Notes: generated by a model not told the origin, from the sequence alone. 64,000 nucleotides of DNA from Rubrobacter indicoceani (GCF_003568865.1 NZ_CP031115.1:1-64000), one strand, 5' to 3'; shown: positions 11,183 to 19,407, numbered from the stretch's first letter. Numbers and translations are program-made.

Positions 11183-11497
11183 TCAGTCCGCGAGCTTGTA
11201 GACGGTAAGGGCGGCAAGGCCGAGGGCGACGGCGAACTGCACAAGGGAGAACCCGATCGTCGAAGCCACCTGAACGGCTGAGATGCTCCTGAAAACGAGC
11301 TCGACCGTGATCACCCCTACAAGCCCGACGGAGAACCATAACCCCGCCTTCAACTTGTATGCTTCACCCTTCTCCCTGAGGGTCGCCATCCCGCACAGCG
11401 AAGGAATGAAAAACACCATTATCAGGGGCACAGCCTTTAAAACCCATATAACCGCACCGAGCAACGTCTCCATAAGCGTCAGTGTATCAGAAGACAA
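11183..11497 (-). CDS. Small membrane protein of unknown function
   Basis: This 104-residue protein has three likely membrane helices (about residues 8-32, 45-65 and 72-100) and little outside the membrane. I recognise no family motif. It converges on the NYN-LOTUS gene across a shared terminator, and its 5' end faces a 130-bp gap before the next plus-strand gene. Coding potential is good, and the hydrophobic pattern supports a real protein. Confidence 0.7.
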   Translation of the reverse strand: MSSDTLTLMETLLGAVIWVLKAVPLIMVFFIPSLCGMATLREKGEAYKLKAGLWFSVGLVGVITVELVFRSISAVQVASTIGFSLVQFAVALGLAALTVYKLAD

Positions 11498-11627
11498 ACC
11501 CTACACTATAAGTAGCGAATCACTAGAAACTAGGTTAACATCCCTGACAGAGCAGACGATTACAAGGGTAAGCGGGTGCGCAAGCGCACAAAGTTGTAAC
11601 GGGTGTCTAGTACGGAGGCGATGAAGA

Positions 11628-11987
11628 ATGGGCATAAACCAGAGGGTTTCGCTCAGGAAGTTTATAGATGACATCCGACGTTGGGTAGACGACGACAGGA
11701 GCGATGAGTGGATCGCATCGGCTCTTGGGACGAGTTCTTCTTCGGTGCAGTCTTTCCGGTCGAGGAACAGCATATATCGCAGAACTTCCGGGGGCGCGTT
11801 GCCGGAGATCGGGGATCATTCCTCCTACGAGGGTGTTCTCGAGGAGGGGCCGGGTCTGTGGTTCGACCCGCAGGTTGTCGAGGATGAGCGGTGGATGAAG
11901 AACTGGAGTAAGGCGAACGACGTGGACATCCACGTAACGGCCAGCAGGATCTACATAATCAAGCACGATCCCGACGCCCCGGTATAA
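11628..11987 (+). CDS. Hypothetical protein, possible small DNA-binding protein
   Basis: The 119-residue product has a helical N-terminal half (residues 8-50) whose WIASALGTSSSSVQSFRSR stretch reads like a helix-turn-helix, as in small regulators that scan for sequence. The second half is acidic and mixed alpha/beta. No named family is evident. ATG 11628 follows GGAGG (11614-11618). Its stop codon overlaps the -10 box of the RNase P RNA gene. Confidence 0.7.
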   Translation: MGINQRVSLRKFIDDIRRWVDDDRSDEWIASALGTSSSSVQSFRSRNSIYRRTSGGALPEIGDHSSYEGVLEEGPGLWFDPQVVEDERWMKNWSKANDVDIHVTASRIYIIKHDPDAPV

Positions 11988-11988
11988 T
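11983..11988 (+). promoter_or_regulatory. -10 box of the RNase P RNA gene
   Basis: A perfect TATAAT lies 7-8 bp before the predicted 5' end of the RNase P RNA. Three of its bases are also the TAA stop codon of the preceding 119-residue ORF. A convincing -35 box is not visible. Confidence 0.6.
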
Positions 11989-11995
11989 CCCCGGA

Positions 11996-12408
11996 CGGTT
12001 CGGGCCGTCCGACCCGTCGCTGCAAGTGGGGGTAAGCCCCTTTTTGTAGAGCAAAGTCCGGACTCGTAGTAGAGACCGCTCGGGCAAACAACCCGAGGGG
12101 CGGCGGCGAAAGCCAGCCGTCACGTCAAGTGCAACAGAGAGCAGACCAGCCGATGGCGGGGGCGAGCCCGAAAGGCTATACCCGACGCACAGGTGATGGG
12201 TGAAAGGGTGGGGTAAGAGCCCACCGGCGGCAACCCGAGAGGGACCGGCCAGGTAAACTACCGGCGCGAGCAAGCCAGAATAGTGACGGGTCGCTTTTTG
12301 TGGCCCCGAACAGGTAGGCGCAGTCCCTCCGCGGAGGGACCGGTGAGACCCCTCACCGAGATGGATGACGGGATAGAGCAGAATCCGGCTTACGGGACGG
12401 CCCGGACC
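11996..12408 (+). ncRNA. rnpB: RNase P RNA (bacterial type A)
   Basis: This is the catalytic RNA that removes 5' leaders from tRNA precursors. Diagnostic conserved pieces appear in order: GAGCAAAGTCCGGACTC (12050s), GGGCAAACAACCCG (12083), AGGTAAACTACCGGC (12251) and AGAATCCGGCTTACGG (12379). The closing helix P1 is a perfect 10-bp pairing of CGGGCCGTCC (12001-12010) with GGACGGCCCG (12395-12404). Minus-strand ORFs crossing it are artefacts. The exact ends are estimated from P1 and the -10 box. Confidence 0.96.
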
Positions 12409-12419
12409 ACTTTCGTTGT

Positions 12420-12725
12420 TTGTGCAAGCCGCAAGCCCGTGCGCCGGGCGACTCGGTAGTATCCTTCACGCCAGAAGAGAATGCGAGGTTTCGGGTGAAG
12501 AGGCGGTATCACGACTGGTCCGACAGGGAGCTTGAAGTGTCGCGGCTCGGTTCGGGGGCGCGGGTGATAAAGACCTCCGACGGTGCGCCGCAGAACGAGG
12601 ACGGGATAACCTTCCATGATCCGTTCGAGAGGCGGAAACTCACCGGGACCGTCCGGCTCGCCACCGGGTACTTCGACTCCCAGGCGGACGGAATCATGTA
12701 TCAGATCACGGTCGACGTGGATTGA
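12420..12725 (+). CDS. Hypothetical protein after rnpB
   Basis: A 101-residue ORF with a polar, beta-rich composition. The most convincing part is residues 25-101. I recognise no family. The TTG at 12420 has no clear ribosome binding site and lies only about 12 bp after the RNase P RNA, so the true start may be further in, for example the GTG near 12498. An overlapping minus-strand ORF is less convincing because it runs back into rnpB. Confidence 0.5.
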   Translation: MCKPQARAPGDSVVSFTPEENARFRVKRRYHDWSDRELEVSRLGSGARVIKTSDGAPQNEDGITFHDPFERRKLTGTVRLATGYFDSQADGIMYQITVDVD

Positions 12726-12787
12726 GAGAAAGAACACAGGCCTACGCACCGGGGACATAACAGTTTCACAGAATCGCCCTATAACAA

Positions 12788-12813
12788 TGATCTATACTGC
12801 GTGACATAGATCA
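12788..12813. promoter_or_regulatory. Perfect inverted repeat overlapping the sdh promoter
   Basis: TGATCTAT (12788-12795) and ATAGATCA (12806-12813) form perfect 8-bp arms around a 10-bp spacer, 67 bp before the first sdh gene. A -10-like TATACT (12793-12798) overlaps the left arm. Arm length and an 18-bp centre-to-centre distance fit a dimeric regulator bound on one face of the helix. Which regulator is unknown. Confidence 0.6.
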
Positions 12814-12879
12814 AGTTCCGGTCAAGCTGGAAAACGGGTGCAGGTAATCTGAGAAATCTGGAGAGAAGGAGTTGGACCA

Positions 12880-13644
12880 TTGTCTAGCGTCATAACGGCC
12901 TGGAAGCGTCTTCCCTGGTGGGTCGAGCCGATGACTATCGTTGGCGTTCTCACGCTGTTCGGGCTTTATTCGACGGTGGTGATCGTCTTCGCCGGAGGGC
13001 AGTATGAAGAGTACATTTCGCCTTTCTTCTCTTTCACGGCGACGATGGAGACACCGGCCTGGGCGCCCGCCTTTATCACGGCCCCGATGCTCCTCTTGTG
13101 GATACCGCTCGGCTTCCGGGCGACCTGCTACTACTACCGCAAGGCGTACTACCGCGCTTTTTTCTGGGACCCGCCCGCCTGCGGCGAGGACGCACAGAAC
13201 CACGACCAGCCCTGGCGCAAGGACAAGAGCGACTACCGGGGCGAGCGCGCGCTCTTCGTCCTCAACAATGTCCACCGCTACTTTTTCTACGCCTCGATCA
13301 TCGTTGTGGCGTGGCTCTGGTACGAGGCGTTCAGAACGGTTTTCACCGCTGACGGTTTCCAGATAGCGGTCGGGTCTTTGATCTGGTTCGTGAACATCGT
13401 TCTGGTGTCCGCTTATACGTTCTCCTGCCATTCCTTCAGGCATCTTATAGGTGGCAACATGAACTGCTATTCCTGCACGAAAGGCGGGAACGCGAGACGA
13501 AAGCTCTACAACGGCGTCAGCAGGCTCAACGCCAGGCATCCTCAGTGGGCGTGGTACAGCCTTTTCTCACTTCTTATAACAGACATATATTTCCGCCTGA
13601 TGATGGCCGGGGTCATAACGGACTTCAAGATCATCGGTGGGTAA
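12880..13644 (+). CDS. Succinate dehydrogenase membrane anchor subunit (Sdh1-like)
   Basis: The 254-residue protein has about five membrane helices (near 18-40, 62-85, 135-155, 165-190 and 225-245) and precedes the SdhA and SdhB genes. The segment RATCYYYRKAYYRAFFW and conserved His residues in the membrane parts resemble the long single anchor of mycobacterial Sdh1-type complexes rather than the two-subunit SdhC/SdhD. It should hold quinone and possibly haem sites. TTG 12880 follows AGAAGGAG. No separate SdhD gene is present. Confidence 0.85.
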   Translation: MSSVITAWKRLPWWVEPMTIVGVLTLFGLYSTVVIVFAGGQYEEYISPFFSFTATMETPAWAPAFITAPMLLLWIPLGFRATCYYYRKAYYRAFFWDPPACGEDAQNHDQPWRKDKSDYRGERALFVLNNVHRYFFYASIIVVAWLWYEAFRTVFTADGFQIAVGSLIWFVNIVLVSAYTFSCHSFRHLIGGNMNCYSCTKGGNARRKLYNGVSRLNARHPQWAWYSLFSLLITDIYFRLMMAGVITDFKIIGG

Positions 13645-13671
13645 ACATGCAGCAAACGATAAAGGTGGTTG

Positions 13672-15480
13672 ATGGTGGAGAGTAACGGACATGGAAGCGA
13701 GACAAACGGACACCACAACGGTGCGACCCGCCATGAGGACTACGAGGTCCGTGAGTTCGATGTCCTCATAATCGGGGCGGGTGGCGCGGGGATGCGGGCC
13801 GCCGTAGAGGCAACCGGGGCCGGGCTTTCGGTCGGCATCGTGAGCAAGTCGCTGCTCGGCAAGGCGCACACCGTCATGGCCGAGGGCGGGATGGCCGCCG
13901 CCGTCGGGAACGTTGACCCGGAGGACTCCTGGCGACAGCACTTCGTGGATACGATGAACGGCGGAAAGTTCATCAACAACTGGCGGATGGCCGAGATACA
14001 CGCCAAAGAATCTCCCGACCGGGTCTTTGAACTCGAACAGTGGGGCGCGCTCTTCAACCGCACCGACGCCGGGCGCATCAGCCAGCGGGCTTTCGGGGCT
14101 CACACCTACCGCAGGCTCTGCCACGTCGGGGACCGGACCGGTCTGGAGCTTATCCGAACGATGCAGGAGAAGGTCCTCGCCACCGACGCGGAAGTCTTTA
14201 TGGAGACGACCGTTACAAAGCTCTTTCAGGACGATCGTGGACGGGTAACCGGCGCGCTGGCCTACACGCGGGCATCGGGCAAGTTCATCGTCTTCAAGGC
14301 GAAGGCGACGATCATGGCCTCCGGCGGCTGGGGGCGGATCTTCAAGGTAACGTCCAACTCGTGGGAGGGGACGGGCGACGGTGCGGTTCTCGCTTATGAG
14401 GCGGGCGCGGAGATGCTCGACATGGAGATGGTTCAGTTCCACCCGACCGGGATGGTCTGGCCTCCGGGGGTGCGCGGCCTGCTCGTAACCGAAGGGGTGC
14501 GCGGCGAGGGCGGCGTGCTGCGTAACTCCGAGGGCGAGCGGTTCATGAAGACCTACGACGAAAAGCGGATGGAGCTTTCGTCGCGAGATGTCGTGGCGCG
14601 GGCCAACTACTCCGAGGTTCAGGCCGGGCGCGGCAGCGAACACGGCGGCGTCTACCTGGACATCACACACCTCGGATACGACGGCATCATGAAGAAGCTC
14701 CCGACGATGTACGAGCAGTTCAAGGGGCTTGCCGACGTGGACATCTCGAAGGAGCCGATGGAGGTCTTCCCGACCATCCACTACACGATGGGCGGCATCA
14801 AGGTCGCTGCCGAGAACGGCGCGACGACCGTTGACGGCCTGTTCGCGGCGGGCGAGTGCGCGGCCGGGCTGCACGGGGCGAACCGCCTCGGCGGGAACTC
14901 GCTCTCGGACCTGCTGGTGTTCGGGCGGCGGGCCGGGATCGGGGCGATCGAGTACGTAGGCGAGTCGGTACACGGGACGGAAGTCTCCGACTCGGACGTT
15001 CAGGCGGAGATCGCCCGCGTTCTGGACCCGATGGAGCGTAAGCCCTCGGACAAGGACGAAAGCCCTTATCTTCTGCAGGCCGAGCTTCAGGACGTGATGA
15101 TGGCGCATGCCAACCTCGTCCGGGACGAAGACGGGCTGAAGGAAGGCCTCGGGAAGGTGCTGGCTATAAAGGACCGTGTCCCGAACGTGAAGGTCGGCGG
15201 CAACAGGATGTTCAACCCCGGCTGGCACGCGTGTCAGGACATCCGGTACCTGGTGGATGTTTCGGAGATGATCATCCGCTGCGCCCTCGAGCGCAAGGAG
15301 AAGCGCGGTTCGCAGTGGCGGCTTGACTACGAGGAGCTCACGGAAGAGTACGGCGGGGTCAACTTCATATCCAAGCGCGGGCCGCAGGGCGAGGTCGAGA
15401 TAGAGCGGCGCGAAATACCGCCGATGCCCGACCACCTCGCCGAGTTGCTCGATCAGGCGAAGAACGGAGTCAAGGTTTGA
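13672..15480 (+). CDS. sdhA: Succinate dehydrogenase flavoprotein subunit
   Basis: SdhA oxidises succinate to fumarate on FAD and passes electrons to SdhB. The roughly 602-residue protein has the dinucleotide fold DVLIIGAGGAGMRAAVEA near 30, the covalent-flavin histidine in AHTVMAEGG near residue 66, active-site HPTG and EGVRGEGG segments near 263 and 280, a conserved SRDVVARA near 303, and HYTMGG near 364. ATG 13672 is close behind AAAGGTGG; a GTG three bases on is possible. The 3' end overlaps the sdhB start (TTGA). Confidence 0.95.
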   Translation: MVESNGHGSETNGHHNGATRHEDYEVREFDVLIIGAGGAGMRAAVEATGAGLSVGIVSKSLLGKAHTVMAEGGMAAAVGNVDPEDSWRQHFVDTMNGGKFINNWRMAEIHAKESPDRVFELEQWGALFNRTDAGRISQRAFGAHTYRRLCHVGDRTGLELIRTMQEKVLATDAEVFMETTVTKLFQDDRGRVTGALAYTRASGKFIVFKAKATIMASGGWGRIFKVTSNSWEGTGDGAVLAYEAGAEMLDMEMVQFHPTGMVWPPGVRGLLVTEGVRGEGGVLRNSEGERFMKTYDEKRMELSSRDVVARANYSEVQAGRGSEHGGVYLDITHLGYDGIMKKLPTMYEQFKGLADVDISKEPMEVFPTIHYTMGGIKVAAENGATTVDGLFAAGECAAGLHGANRLGGNSLSDLLVFGRRAGIGAIEYVGESVHGTEVSDSDVQAEIARVLDPMERKPSDKDESPYLLQAELQDVMMAHANLVRDEDGLKEGLGKVLAIKDRVPNVKVGGNRMFNPGWHACQDIRYLVDVSEMIIRCALERKEKRGSQWRLDYEELTEEYGGVNFISKRGPQGEVEIERREIPPMPDHLAELLDQAKNGVKV

Positions 15481-16322
15481 CGCAGAACAATGGAAACGGA
15501 ACCTCCCGCAACGGGAGTACGACCGCCGTCGCCGACGAAGAGCCGAAGCGCATAGTGAAGCTGGGCATCTTCCGAGGCGATGAGAACGGTGGCGAAGAGG
15601 TCGAGTACGAGGTCGAACTCTCCGAGGGGATGGTCGTACTCGACGCGGTCCTGAAGATCCAGGCCGAACAGGCCGGGGACATCGCCGTGCGCTGGAACTG
15701 CAAGGCCGCACACTGCGGCTCCTGCTCGGCGGAGATAAACGGCAAGCCCAAGCTCCTGTGCAAAACCCGCGTCGACGAGCTTGCGGACGCCGGAGAGATC
15801 CACGTCGGACCCCTTCGGGCCTTCCCGGTTATCAAGGACCTCGTCTCGGACGTTACGTGGAACTACCACGTCTCTAAGGGCATCAAGCCGTTTCACTCAG
15901 ACGAAGAGGCCCCGTTCACGATGTACGAGGAGGACGTGGAGCGCCTCTACGAACCAAAGAAATGTATCGAGTGCTTTATGTGCCAGGACGTGTGCCATGT
16001 CCTGCGCACCCACCACAAGCACGAGCAATTCGCCGGTCCGAGGTTCTTTGTCAGAAACCAGTGGCTCGAGATGCACCCGATGGACAATCAGGACCGGCTG
16101 GAGGACGTCAAGGAGAAAGACGGCGTGGGCCTTTGCAACATCACCAAATGCTGCACCGAAGTCTGCCCGGTCGGGATCAAGATCACCGACAACGCCATCA
16201 TCCCGCTCAAGGAGCGCGTCGCCGACGAATACTTCGACCCGGCGAAGTGGCTGATGCGTAAGATCCGCGGTCGCAAGTCCATGACCAACCGCGAAGCCGA
16301 AGCCGTCAAGAACAACGGCTAG
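15477..16322 (+). CDS. sdhB: Succinate dehydrogenase iron-sulfur subunit
   Basis: SdhB carries electrons from FAD to the membrane anchor through three clusters. The 281-residue protein shows the [2Fe-2S] cysteines in CKAAHCGSC plus a later Cys (about 75-100), and the [4Fe-4S] and [3Fe-4S] ligands in CIECFMCQDVC (about 163-173) and CNITKCCTEVCP (about 219-230). The TTG start overlaps the sdhA stop. A hairpin terminator follows about 22 bp after the stop. The N-terminal 20 residues are a low-complexity Asn/Gly/Thr tail. Confidence 0.95.
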   Translation: MTQNNGNGTSRNGSTTAVADEEPKRIVKLGIFRGDENGGEEVEYEVELSEGMVVLDAVLKIQAEQAGDIAVRWNCKAAHCGSCSAEINGKPKLLCKTRVDELADAGEIHVGPLRAFPVIKDLVSDVTWNYHVSKGIKPFHSDEEAPFTMYEEDVERLYEPKKCIECFMCQDVCHVLRTHHKHEQFAGPRFFVRNQWLEMHPMDNQDRLEDVKEKDGVGLCNITKCCTEVCPVGIKITDNAIIPLKERVADEYFDPAKWLMRKIRGRKSMTNREAEAVKNNG

Positions 16323-16344
16323 CCAGAGCTAAGCTAGAAACACC

Positions 16345-16377
16345 AACGCCGCTCCTGAAAACAATGGGGGCGGCGTT
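16345..16377. terminator. Hairpin terminator after sdhB
   Basis: AACGCCGC (16345-16352) pairs with GCGGCGTT (16370-16377), followed on the plus strand by a T-rich run. It separates the sdh operon from the converging AT-rich DUF4062 gene and also marks the left edge of that low-GC segment. Confidence 0.75.
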
Positions 16378-16385
16378 CTGTTTCT

Positions 16386-17726
16386 TTACTTCAGAAGGTC
16401 TCTCAACACGGCACGAATTTTGACGCTCAATGCCAGAGTAGCTTCTGCATCTTTCTGCCCTTTACGGACGACACCAAAGTTGAAGCTGAATCCGAGTCTA
16501 GACAAGGTCTGGAAGTGACTGGAAACATCTTTCGCTTTTCTATAATAATCATCCAGATATTCGAAAAGATTTCTATCAAGCGAAGAAGCAATAGTCGCCT
16601 TGTTGCGCTCCCATTCAGCAGTTTCGAGCTTGCCTAGTTCAGTTACTCGCCCGTTCTCAGTGCTCACAGGTCCGATTTCTAGATTTTTGACTCGACTCAG
16701 GATCTTCTCGTTAGAGTTCATCTCTCTTTCTATTAGTATCAGCGGCCCTTTATATTGGTCGAAGATATTAACCACTGTCGTGTCGCTGAGTCTAGCTACC
16801 AACGCTTGTACAAACTCCATTGATCCTTGTGGATTGCCGCCGTGGTGTGCACGCTCAATAACGCTTCCTTGCGAGTCAAGGATAACTAGCAGAAAGCTTT
16901 CCAATGGATCTGACCCTTCTACAAACGATCGCACACCTTCGGAGTTAATATCTGCGAAAGCTTGTACGAAGTTTGCTGAAAACAAGTTCTTAGTTGTATC
17001 GTATTGCATAAAGTACTTCAGGTTGTAGTCTACTCTGCTTTGCTCAGGATGCTTTGAGTTGTAGATAACCATGAAAATCGGTTTGTCCGATTGGTGTGCC
17101 GTTCTTAGAGCTTGTTTCACATCTCTGTAGACTGTGCCTTTGAAATACGTGCTTATATCAACTTCATCTATACCGGAAGAGATCAAGAGTTTGCCTTCAA
17201 TGGGGCCTTTTTTGGAGCTTAGCAAATCGTGCATTTTGATTGCCAAGTCTTTTGAGAACGTTTTTCTTAGCTCCTCACGAGTGGAAAAATTTCCCACAAG
17301 CCCTCTCTTATAAAATGCTCTCTTTGCATTCCTTAGTGCTGTAAGTTGGTCTGGATCTATTGTGCTCGGAGAGGTTTCTACATTCGAAAAATACAGCATT
17401 ACAGGTTTGCCTGAACTAATAAACCTTTCTATCTCCTCAATAGTTCCAGACTGCTCATTTTCTGTAGGTGCTCCGATACGTGTCCAGAAAACGCCCACAA
17501 GGAGATCACAACTGTCTACTAATCTGTCGTTGATTAAACTCTGCGGAGAGCCGCTTAAGTCCGGTATAGAATCTCTCTCCCATTTGACAGTTTGTAGAAC
17601 GGTCTGTACATAATTGGAGTTCTGAGCGTTCCAAGAATCTATTTCGTCACTAACGATCGCTCTTTCATCTGGGACGTCGGACGGAGATGCTACCAACACC
17701 CGGTACGTCAAGGCACTAAATGGCAA
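16386..17726 (-). CDS. DUF4062-domain protein with thioredoxin-like middle domain
   Basis: The N-terminal part (TYRVLVASPSDVPDER, then DLLVGVFWTRIG and SGTIEEIERFISSGKP) is a DUF4062 domain, a TIR/nucleotide-binding-like fold often found with defence and signalling genes. The middle third (KPIFMVIYNS through a long alpha/beta stretch) looks thioredoxin-like but lacks a CxxC pair. The C-terminus is helical. The gene is clearly AT-richer than its neighbours and lies just beyond the 3' end of tRNA-Gly. The TTG at 17726, behind AGAGGTG, fits the domain start; a TTG at 17795 would add 23 residues. Its function is not known. Confidence 0.85.
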   Translation of the reverse strand: MPFSALTYRVLVASPSDVPDERAIVSDEIDSWNAQNSNYVQTVLQTVKWERDSIPDLSGSPQSLINDRLVDSCDLLVGVFWTRIGAPTENEQSGTIEEIERFISSGKPVMLYFSNVETSPSTIDPDQLTALRNAKRAFYKRGLVGNFSTREELRKTFSKDLAIKMHDLLSSKKGPIEGKLLISSGIDEVDISTYFKGTVYRDVKQALRTAHQSDKPIFMVIYNSKHPEQSRVDYNLKYFMQYDTTKNLFSANFVQAFADINSEGVRSFVEGSDPLESFLLVILDSQGSVIERAHHGGNPQGSMEFVQALVARLSDTTVVNIFDQYKGPLILIEREMNSNEKILSRVKNLEIGPVSTENGRVTELGKLETAEWERNKATIASSLDRNLFEYLDDYYRKAKDVSSHFQTLSRLGFSFNFGVVRKGQKDAEATLALSVKIRAVLRDLLK

Positions 17727-17858
17727 GCGTTCACCTCTATAGATTGAACCTACTTCAGATGGCGAGTGCAGCGTAATTATGGTGCGAGAAATCAAAGTTC
17801 GGAACCTTGTCGTCTCAAAGTTTCGGTTGGGGTAAATAATGCTGCGGATACCGGAAAG

Positions 17859-17931
17859 AGCGGACGACGGGGGTCGAACCCGCGACCTCCAGCTTGGGAA
17901 GCTGGCGCTCTACCAACTGAGCTACGTCCGC
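17859..17931 (-). tRNA. tRNA-Gly (anticodon CCC)
   Basis: A 73-nt cloverleaf lies on the minus strand: acceptor stem GCGGACG with CGTCCGC, D-arm with AGCTCAGTTGGTAGAGC, anticodon stem CCAGC/GCTGG around the loop TTCCCAA (anticodon CCC), and T-arm GCGGGTTCGACCCCCG. The discriminator is T, as usual for bacterial tRNA-Gly. CCA is not encoded. Confidence 0.97.
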
Positions 17932-17949
17932 AAAAGTGCCGCTGCATGC

Positions 17950-17956
17950 TATTCTA
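17950..17956. promoter_or_regulatory. Overlapping divergent -10 boxes (tRNA-Gly and NUDIX gene)
   Basis: Read on the plus strand, TATTCT (17950-17955) ends 6 nt before the GTG of the NUDIX gene. Read on the minus strand, TAGAAT (17956-17951) lies 20 nt before tRNA-Gly. The two promoters would share five bases. Confidence 0.45.
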
Positions 17957-17961
17957 GCACG

Positions 17962-18477
17962 GTGCAAGAGCCTTTCCGACAGGAGTACGAGTTCTGCCCG
18001 CGCTGCGGCGGGTGCCTGGAACAGAAGGTCATCAAGGACGGTGAACCGGCCCGTCTGGTCTGCACGAACTGTGGTTTCGTCTTTTACCTCGGGCCGAAGC
18101 TGGTTGCGGGCGCGCTGTTCGAGGATAAGGGCGGGATAGTGCTGGTGAAGCGCGGCATCAACCCGTCGTACGGTCTGTGGACTTTTCCCGGCGGGTTCGT
18201 GGAGCGGGGGGAAAGGGTCGAGGCCGCCGCTGAACGCGAGACGCTCGAAGAAACCGGCGTGGTCGTGAAGGCGAAGGAGATCGTCGGTCTGTATACCTAC
18301 GACGGTCTCGTCCCGGCGATAGCGGTCTACGCCGCCGAGATCGTCGGCGGGGAACTCGCGCCGCTTGACGAGACGCTGGAAGTCCGAAGTTTTGCGAAGG
18401 ACCGACTTCCCTGGGAGGAGATGGCCTTCCAGAGCACGGAGCAAGCCCTGAAGGACTATATGAGAACCTCGCCGTAA
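17962..18477 (+). CDS. NUDIX hydrolase with N-terminal zinc ribbon
   Basis: The 171-residue protein begins with a zinc ribbon (CPRCGG near 11 and CTNCGF near 37), followed by a NUDIX domain with the Nudix box GGFVERGERVEAAAERET continuing into LEETGV (about 73-95). Such proteins hydrolyse nucleoside diphosphates linked to another group; the zinc ribbon is typical of NADH pyrophosphatase-like and related subfamilies, but the substrate is not decidable here. GTG 17962 has no Shine-Dalgarno sequence and stands 6 nt after a -10-like TATTCT, so the mRNA may be leaderless. Upstream in-frame codons would overlap the tRNA and were rejected. Confidence 0.9.
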   Translation: MQEPFRQEYEFCPRCGGCLEQKVIKDGEPARLVCTNCGFVFYLGPKLVAGALFEDKGGIVLVKRGINPSYGLWTFPGGFVERGERVEAAAERETLEETGVVVKAKEIVGLYTYDGLVPAIAVYAAEIVGGELAPLDETLEVRSFAKDRLPWEEMAFQSTEQALKDYMRTSP

Positions 18478-18498
18478 CCCCGCGCTGCCGGGGATCTG

Positions 18499-19407
18499 TC
18501 AGAGAAGAACCTTCAGGACTTCCAGGGCGGCGAGGTCGCTGCTCTTGGCCTCCACCATGATGTCCGCGCCTCCCTCCGGCGTGCCGTAGAGGGCCGACAC
18601 GAGGCGTTCTGTGTCTTCGGGGCGGACGAACTCGTCGTGCGCCCCGGCCCTTTTGTCCGGATTCTGGCTTGAGAGGTGGATCTTCGGCCTTGAGTTCCGG
18701 CCTCTTGTTTTCCAGGTGGATATGGCAAGGGCCACCGCTTCTTTGTAGGGCAGGCCGCCGGAGAGAAAGCCGTGATGGAAAACATCCAGCACCATCGGCA
18801 CGCCGAGCCGCCGCGAGGCTTCGAGCGTCTCGGGGGTGGACCAGATCCTCTCGTCGTTCTCGAGCGCGAGGTAGCGAAGCACCGCCGTCTCCGGCAGGAG
18901 AACCGCCAGCAGGCGTTGTATTGTGGCTTTGCGGTCGCCGTATGCGCCGCCCACGTGAAGGACCATCACGCCGTCCTCCGCGCCGAGCAGGTCGAGAAGC
19001 TGCGCCGTGTACCGCAACTCCCACAGGCTTCTCTGACTGACCTCCGGGTTCGGGCTCGCCGGGGCAACAAACTGGCCGGGGTGCATGCTCAGCCTCACGT
19101 CGAGCGACCTTGCAAGGTCTCCGACCTCTCTTATCTCCTCGCCGTGTTCTTCAAGCCAGTTGTAGGGGAAGTCCGGGTGAGAGGCGAACGGGACAAAGCT
19201 CTGGCCGACCCTGAACAGCCGGAACCCTCTCTCTGCGCTCCAGCGGAGGATCTCCCTAAGCTCCGAGACGTTTCTCTTTACGAGGCCCCGCAGCTTCTCC
19301 CGGTCGGCTACGCTCTTCAGCCGCAGGGTGTGGTTCGTGTTCATCCCGAGGGTCAGGTTGCGTGTCGTGTACCCGATCCGGAACGCGGGTTCGCCAGGTA
19401 AGTCCAT
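18499..19407 (-). CDS. uvsE: UV DNA damage endonuclease UvsE/UvdE
   Basis: UvdE nicks DNA 5' to pyrimidine dimers and (6-4) products, opening a light-independent repair route. The 302-residue protein has the TIM-barrel family pattern: IGYTTRNLTLG near 12, RVGQSFVPFASHP near 66, RLSMHPGQFV near 104, HVGGAYGDR near 152, LENDER near 181 and DVFHHG near 208. The metal-binding His and Glu residues are in place. It converges on the NUDIX gene. The -10-like TAGTCT ends 6 nt before the ATG. The enzyme is typical of radiation-tolerant taxa such as Deinococcus and Bacillus, and fits Rubrobacter. Confidence 0.94.
   Translation of the reverse strand: MDLPGEPAFRIGYTTRNLTLGMNTNHTLRLKSVADREKLRGLVKRNVSELREILRWSAERGFRLFRVGQSFVPFASHPDFPYNWLEEHGEEIREVGDLARSLDVRLSMHPGQFVAPASPNPEVSQRSLWELRYTAQLLDLLGAEDGVMVLHVGGAYGDRKATIQRLLAVLLPETAVLRYLALENDERIWSTPETLEASRRLGVPMVLDVFHHGFLSGGLPYKEAVALAISTWKTRGRNSRPKIHLSSQNPDKRAGAHDEFVRPEDTERLVSALYGTPEGGADIMVEAKSSDLAALEVLKVLL

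Noticed and set aside
13567-15711. A 714-codon minus-strand ORF opposite sdhA
   Set aside because: Antisense of sdhA with no ribosome binding site or family signal.
16323-16400. Possible direct repeat of the tRNA-Gly 3' end at the left edge of the DUF4062 segment
   Set aside because: No stretch resembling GGGTTCGACCCCCG or the acceptor end is present, only the sdhB terminator.
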